Assembly (NCBI GenBank): GCA_965220305.1
Contig: OZ244817.1
Span: forward strand, 1,674,001 to 1,738,000
Direction: 5' to 3'
Length of the DNA: 64,000 nucleotides
From: G965220305 sp965220305
GTDB lineage: Bacteria > Chloroflexota > Dehalococcoidia > Lucifugimonadales > UBA3495
Below are positions 59,601 to 64,000 of this stretch, piece by piece. A program made the translations under genes and the position numbers. Positions within the stretch are counted from its first letter, which is position 1. Every line of letters begins with the position of its first letter. Below the pieces are notes generated by a model. It saw nothing but the letters and a program-made list of their open reading frames with translations. It was not told where the DNA came from and made no database searches.

Positions 59601-62600
59601 ATGCAGTCCTCGGTTCCCCCGCACACGCGGGGATAGACCGTGGAGGCCATCGAGGTCTTGTACTGCACGGAGGGTTCCCCCGCACACGCGGGGATAGACC
59701 CTGCCCTGTGACGGTATCTACAGCCACCACGGAGGTTCCCCCGCACACGCGGGGATAGACCGTCTTGGTGTGGTGCATATTGAGGAAACTGATCGGTTCC
59801 CCCGCACACGCGGGGATAGACCGTCATCGACCACCTGCCAGCCTTCCCCGCCGGAGGTTCCCCCGCACACGCGGGGATAGACCTGAACCGTAGCTTCTAC
59901 GCCCACGGCCGGACGAGGTTCCCCCGCACACGCGGGGATAGACCCCAAAACATCTTGTGTCCAGTATGGCGCGTGACGGTTCCCCCGCACACGCGGGGAT
60001 AGACCCTGCGGATTGAGTATCGCCAGCGGCCAAGTGTCGGTTCCCCCGCACACGCGGGGATAGACCGTTGAATAAGCTGATCATGTGGGACAAGCTGGCG
60101 GTTCCCCCGCACACGCGGGGATAGACCGGATTAAGGCGGGGCTACCATTTTCTTTGGGACGGTTCCCCCGCACACGCGGGGATAGACCTGGAATCCAGCA
60201 TGGCATGGGAAGCCTGTATCAGGTTCCCCCGCACACGCGGGGATAGACCGCCCAAGCGTAAATCGCAGGGAAGATGCAACAAGGTTCCCCCGCACACGCG
60301 GGGATAGACCCACCAATAATGTCATGCTGATGCAGTTCCCCAGGGTTCCCCCGCACACGCGGGGATAGACCGTGGACGGCCTGAGTGTTGCCAGCGTCAG
60401 CGGTGGTTCCCCCGCACACGCGGGGATAGACCGGGTAGTGGCCGATAGCTTCAGTGGGTATTCGGGGTTCCCCCGCACACGCGGGGATAGACCGCGGCCA
60501 AGACGTTCCTACGGTCTGGGCCATTCGGTTCCCCCGCACACGCGGGGATAGACCTCTGCCAGACTGTCAAGCGTTTTTTCCATCAATGGTTCCCCCGCAC
60601 ACGCGGGGATAGACCGCTGGCGGGCGCGGAGGCTACGGCGTTCAATGCGGTTCCCCCGCACACGCGGGGATAGACCGGAGGCGCTGATATTGGACCTAGC
60701 GGGCATTTCGGTTCCCCCGCACACGCGGGGATAGACCGGCGATACGTGGGGCGGCGAGTGGGCGACGGAGGGTTCCCCCGCACACGCGGGGATAGACCGC
60801 TCAGGCAGAGGCTAGTCGAAAGTCTTAGTAGGGTTCCCCCGCACACGCGGGGATAGACCGCATTTCCGGTGTTGTGCCGTGCCACCGTGCCAGGTTCCCC
60901 CGCACACGCGGGGATAGACCCGCCCTTTGTATAGCTTGCCGGAGATTCTACAAGGTTCCCCCGCACACGCGGGGATAGACCGCTACGTGATAATTGCCGG
61001 GGCAACCGCAGTCGGGTTCCCCCGCACACGCGGGGATAGACCGTCCGGGATGCCGGCGAACGCCACGGCTATCCGGGTTCCCCCGCACACGCGGGGATAG
61101 ACCGCGCAGGCGGTAGAGGAAGTGGCCGCCGCCAACGGTTCCCCCGCACACGCGGGGATAGACCGAATAAGGGATATGAAAGGATCGAGTTAAACTAGGT
61201 TCCCCCGCACACGCGGGGATAGACCGCACACTAGCCGCCCGCACATGAAACATTCTACGGTTCCCCCGCACACGCGGGGATAGACCCTGGTCAGCCGTTG
61301 GCGGGTCCCCCGGATGCTGGGTTCCCCCGCACACGCGGGGATAGACCCGCATGACTTGACCTATTTCACCGCCGCAGAGAGGTTCCCCCGCACACGCGGG
61401 GATAGACCCATTCTACATAGGGTATCCCTGCTAGGTGTCTCGGTTCCCCCGCACACGCGGGGATAGACCCACCTCGCCCGGCATGGCGGTGTTGAGGCCC
61501 AGGGTTCCCCCGCACACGCGGGGATAGACCCGGTCGACTGTTCGCAATGAGCACGAAAGGAACGGTTCCCCCGCACACGCGGGGATAGACCGTTCTAGTG
61601 TGCGGAGGCCGAGATTTCAACAATGGTTCCCCCGCACACGCGGGGATAGACCATGCGGATAGGCCGTCTCTGGGGCAGTCTTTCCGGTTCCCCCGCACAC
61701 GCGGGGATAGACCCGCTTGGCGATGGCCACTTCATATTCGGCCTGCGGTTCCCCCGCACACGCGGGGATAGACCGCCGGATGTGCGGCACCGGCGGTAAA
61801 ATCGGAGGGTTCCCCCGCACACGCGGGGATAGACCGTTGTGGGCGGGACAATATCCTGTCTTGCCGCCGGTTCCCCCGCACACGCGGGGATAGACCCCAG
61901 AGACGTATGGTATTTAGAGATGTATTCAGGGTTCCCCCGCACACGCGGGGATAGACCTCGTTGGTTTTCCCAGATGCCAAAGGTGTCTGTGGTTCCCCCG
62001 CACACGCGGGGATAGACCTGGAAGAGGTTATTGCCTTTGAAGCGGGTGGGTGGTTCCCCCGCACACGCGGGGATAGACCATTTCTAAGGCATCAACATCA
62101 TCCTGGGCTGTAGGTTCCCCCGCACACGCGGGGATAGACCGCCGGAAGGTGACTGCCTGTTTTCCGGGCTTATGGTTCCCCCGCACACGCGGGGATAGAC
62201 CTTACAAACATCTTTCCGATACGTTGGGCAGTATGGTTCCCCCGCACACGCGGGGATAGACCCCAGACCAGATTTGTCACCAGACAGCCGGTTAAGGTTC
62301 CCCCGCACACGCGGGGATAGACCCCGCGCCCGGAAGTCGTCTACGGTGATGTCAGCGGTTCCCCCGCACACGCGGGGATAGACCCCTATCCAGTAGACCG
62401 TGCCTACGTGAAGGACGGGTTCCCCCGCACACGCGGGGATAGACCTATTGGCGATAAAAGCGTGTGCCAGCGTTCCCAGGTTCCCCCGCACACGCGGGGA
62501 TAGACCGTGGCAGTTCTGAGGATTAAGGACAGCGACGGCGGTTCCCCCGCACACGCGGGGATAGACCCATCGATCCCGGCGGTGTACGTGGTGACGGCAG

Positions 62601-64000
62601 GGTTCCCCCGCACACGCGGGGATAGACCGCATCGTGTACCTGCGGAGCGAACACCGTTCCGGGTTCCCCCGCACACGCGGGGATAGACCGGAATACGCCA
62701 CCGCGCTTATCCTAGAACAACGGGTTCCCCCGCACACGCGGGGATAGACCGAAATTTGGCAAGGGCGATTTATTCGCCATCGGGGTTCCCCCGCACACGC
62801 GGGGATAGACCGTCACTGCGGTCGGAGAAATAGCCGCTTACGGTGGTTCCCCCGCACACGCGGGGATAGACCGTCACTGCGGTCGGAGAAATAGCCGCTT
62901 ACGGTGGTTCCCCCGCACACGCGGGGATAGACCGCGCGAGGTGTTCTACGCGCGCACGGCCTACGGGGTTCCCCCGCACACGCGGGGATAGACCGCTATA
63001 TAATAGTCGCCGGGCCGACCGCTGTCGGGTTCCCCCGCACACGCGGGGATAGACCGCACTCAGGCGGTGGTGCGTGGGCGGTACAGTGGGTTCCCCCGCA
63101 CACGCGGGGATAGACCGTGATGCTGCGGGCTTTTTGTAGTTTACTCATTGGTTCCCCCGCACACGCGGGGATAGACCCACGCACGGCGGTATCTGAATGT
63201 ACAGGCCAAGGGTTCCCCCGCACACGCGGGGATAGACCGCACGACACTCACGTTATTGGGGTTCACTTTCGGGTTCCCCCGCACACGCGGGGATAGACCT
63301 TTGTGCAGACGTTTGCTGCCACCACCGCTAGGGGTTCCCCCGCACACGCGGGGATAGACCGAGAACCTCGAAAGTGAACCCCAATAACGTGAGGGTTCCC
63401 CCGCACACGCGGGGATAGACCCCATATTTTACCATCCTTGTTTGCATAAAGATAGGTTCCCCCGCACACGCGGGGATAGACCCTGGCAGACCAGCCCGTT
63501 CCAGCCGCACTACGGGGTTCCCCCGCACACGCGGGGATAGACCCCCGCAGGGTGGGGCGCGAGACAGGCTCCCGGTGGTTCCCCCGCACACGCGGGGATA
63601 GACCCGGATCGGACCTAGGCGAGGACTTCGGCCTGGCGGTTCCCCCGCACACGCGGGGATAGACCCCTGAAGGGGGACGCGGCCCTGGGCGACGTAGCGG
63701 TTCCCCCGCACACGCGGGGATAGACCGCCGTCACTCTCCCCCGTTGGGTTGTCGCTCCCGGTTCCCCCGCACACGCGGGGATAGACCGGTCATGTCAATT
63801 TCGATGTTGTTGATGGCCCCGGTTCCCCCGCACACGCGGGGATAGACCCCATTTTCTGGCTCCATCCCGGCGGTGGCGGCCGGTTCCCCCGCACACGCGG
63901 GGATAGACCCGTGGTGGGAGGATTGAGAGGCTCCTCGTCAAAGGTTCCCCCGCACACGCGGGGATAGACCGCTGACAGCACTGGACATTGAAGAGGTCAA
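56684..64000 (+). CRISPR. Type I-E CRISPR array, 120 repeats, continues past the window
   Basis: Repeats of 28 fixed bases (GGTTCCCCCGCACACGCG then GGGATAGACC) recur at an exact 61-bp period from 56684 to 63970: 120 copies, all read as identical, with 119 complete 33-base intervals and one cut by the window end. The canonical I-E unit is 29+32, so the base after GATAGACC is best taken as a variable 29th repeat base. Each repeat folds as CCCCGC-ACAC-GCGGGG, and Cas6e cutting would leave a handle ATAGACC plus that base, so transcription runs on the plus strand away from cas2. Newest spacers should be near 56712. No degenerate repeat is seen, so the array's old end is not in the window. Confidence 0.99.

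Noticed and set aside
56517..63981. Many minus-strand open frames with repeated SIPACAGEP / GLSPRVRGN / YPRVCGGT peptides
   Set aside because: They are translations of the CRISPR repeat in three frames with spacers between; a known annotation artefact, not proteins.
56712..64000. Self-targeting spacers against genes in this window
   Set aside because: Reading through the spacers I found no match to the genes here; a full search was not possible, so this is only an absence of visible hits.

Overview
The window is about 60% GC and reads like a chromosomal segment of an uncultured Chloroflexota-type bacterium (SAR202/Dehalococcoidia style). That is inferred from gene content, not from a marker gene. 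The hints are a greA-lysS pair, a Rieske oxygenase, CaiB-type CoA transferases, an HpcH-type aldolase, MaoC hydratases, a family 5 solute-binding lipoprotein without permeases, and many short intergenic palindromes.

Region by region. 1-4.4 kb (minus strand): a partial EamA/DMT transporter, a stray copy of the lysS 3' end, a DUF2283/DUF4258 pair, lysS, and an atypical greA. 4.9-8.7 kb: a polysaccharide deacetylase followed by an IS701 element stacked on an IS5 element, whose target duplications overlap. Next to them is a membrane-protein gene with a partial tandem copy of its own 3' end. 9.0-11.3 kb: a three-gene nitrile hydratase/thiocyanate hydrolase operon with a rhodanese behind it. 11.3-14.1 kb: IS1595-type transposase and small orphan genes. 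14.2-16.2 kb: a peptide-type solute-binding lipoprotein and a 27-residue membrane peptide. 17.2-23.3 kb: a nitrogen assimilation block with two ammonium transporters, a 27-residue membrane peptide, a structured intergenic RNA candidate, a type II and a type I glutamine synthetase. 23.4-32.5 kb: GH36-like protein, Rieske oxygenase, a coiled-coil nuclease-like protein, a ThDP enzyme, an M19 dipeptidase and an amidohydrolase. 32.5-34.4 kb: nested palindromes and an IS66-type element. 34.5-49.9 kb: metabolic and stress genes (3-hydroxyisobutyrate dehydrogenase family, alpha/beta hydrolase, a receiver-like protein and a USP-CNBD fusion, a signal peptidase-like protein, YihY/BrkB, a MaoC pair, a PfkB kinase, a DUF192 lipoprotein, an aldolase, two CoA transferases). 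49.99 kb: a CAU tRNA followed by a frameshifted HNH endonuclease. 51-54.8 kb: amino-acid binding protein, lactonase, hydrolase, VOC protein.

55.4-64 kb: type I-E cas1 and cas2 followed directly by a very large CRISPR array. It has 120 repeats at an exact 61-bp period and runs off the window. No cas3 or Cascade gene lies in the window. The array holds a duplicated spacer, two spacers that read the same target on opposite strands, families of diverged spacers, and a strong G/C bias at the base after each repeat that looks PAM-derived.

Functional links: the rhodanese and the thiocyanate hydrolase-like enzyme could turn cyanide/thiocyanate into ammonia, and the Amt/glutamine synthetase block would assimilate ammonia. 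This link is inference from proximity only.
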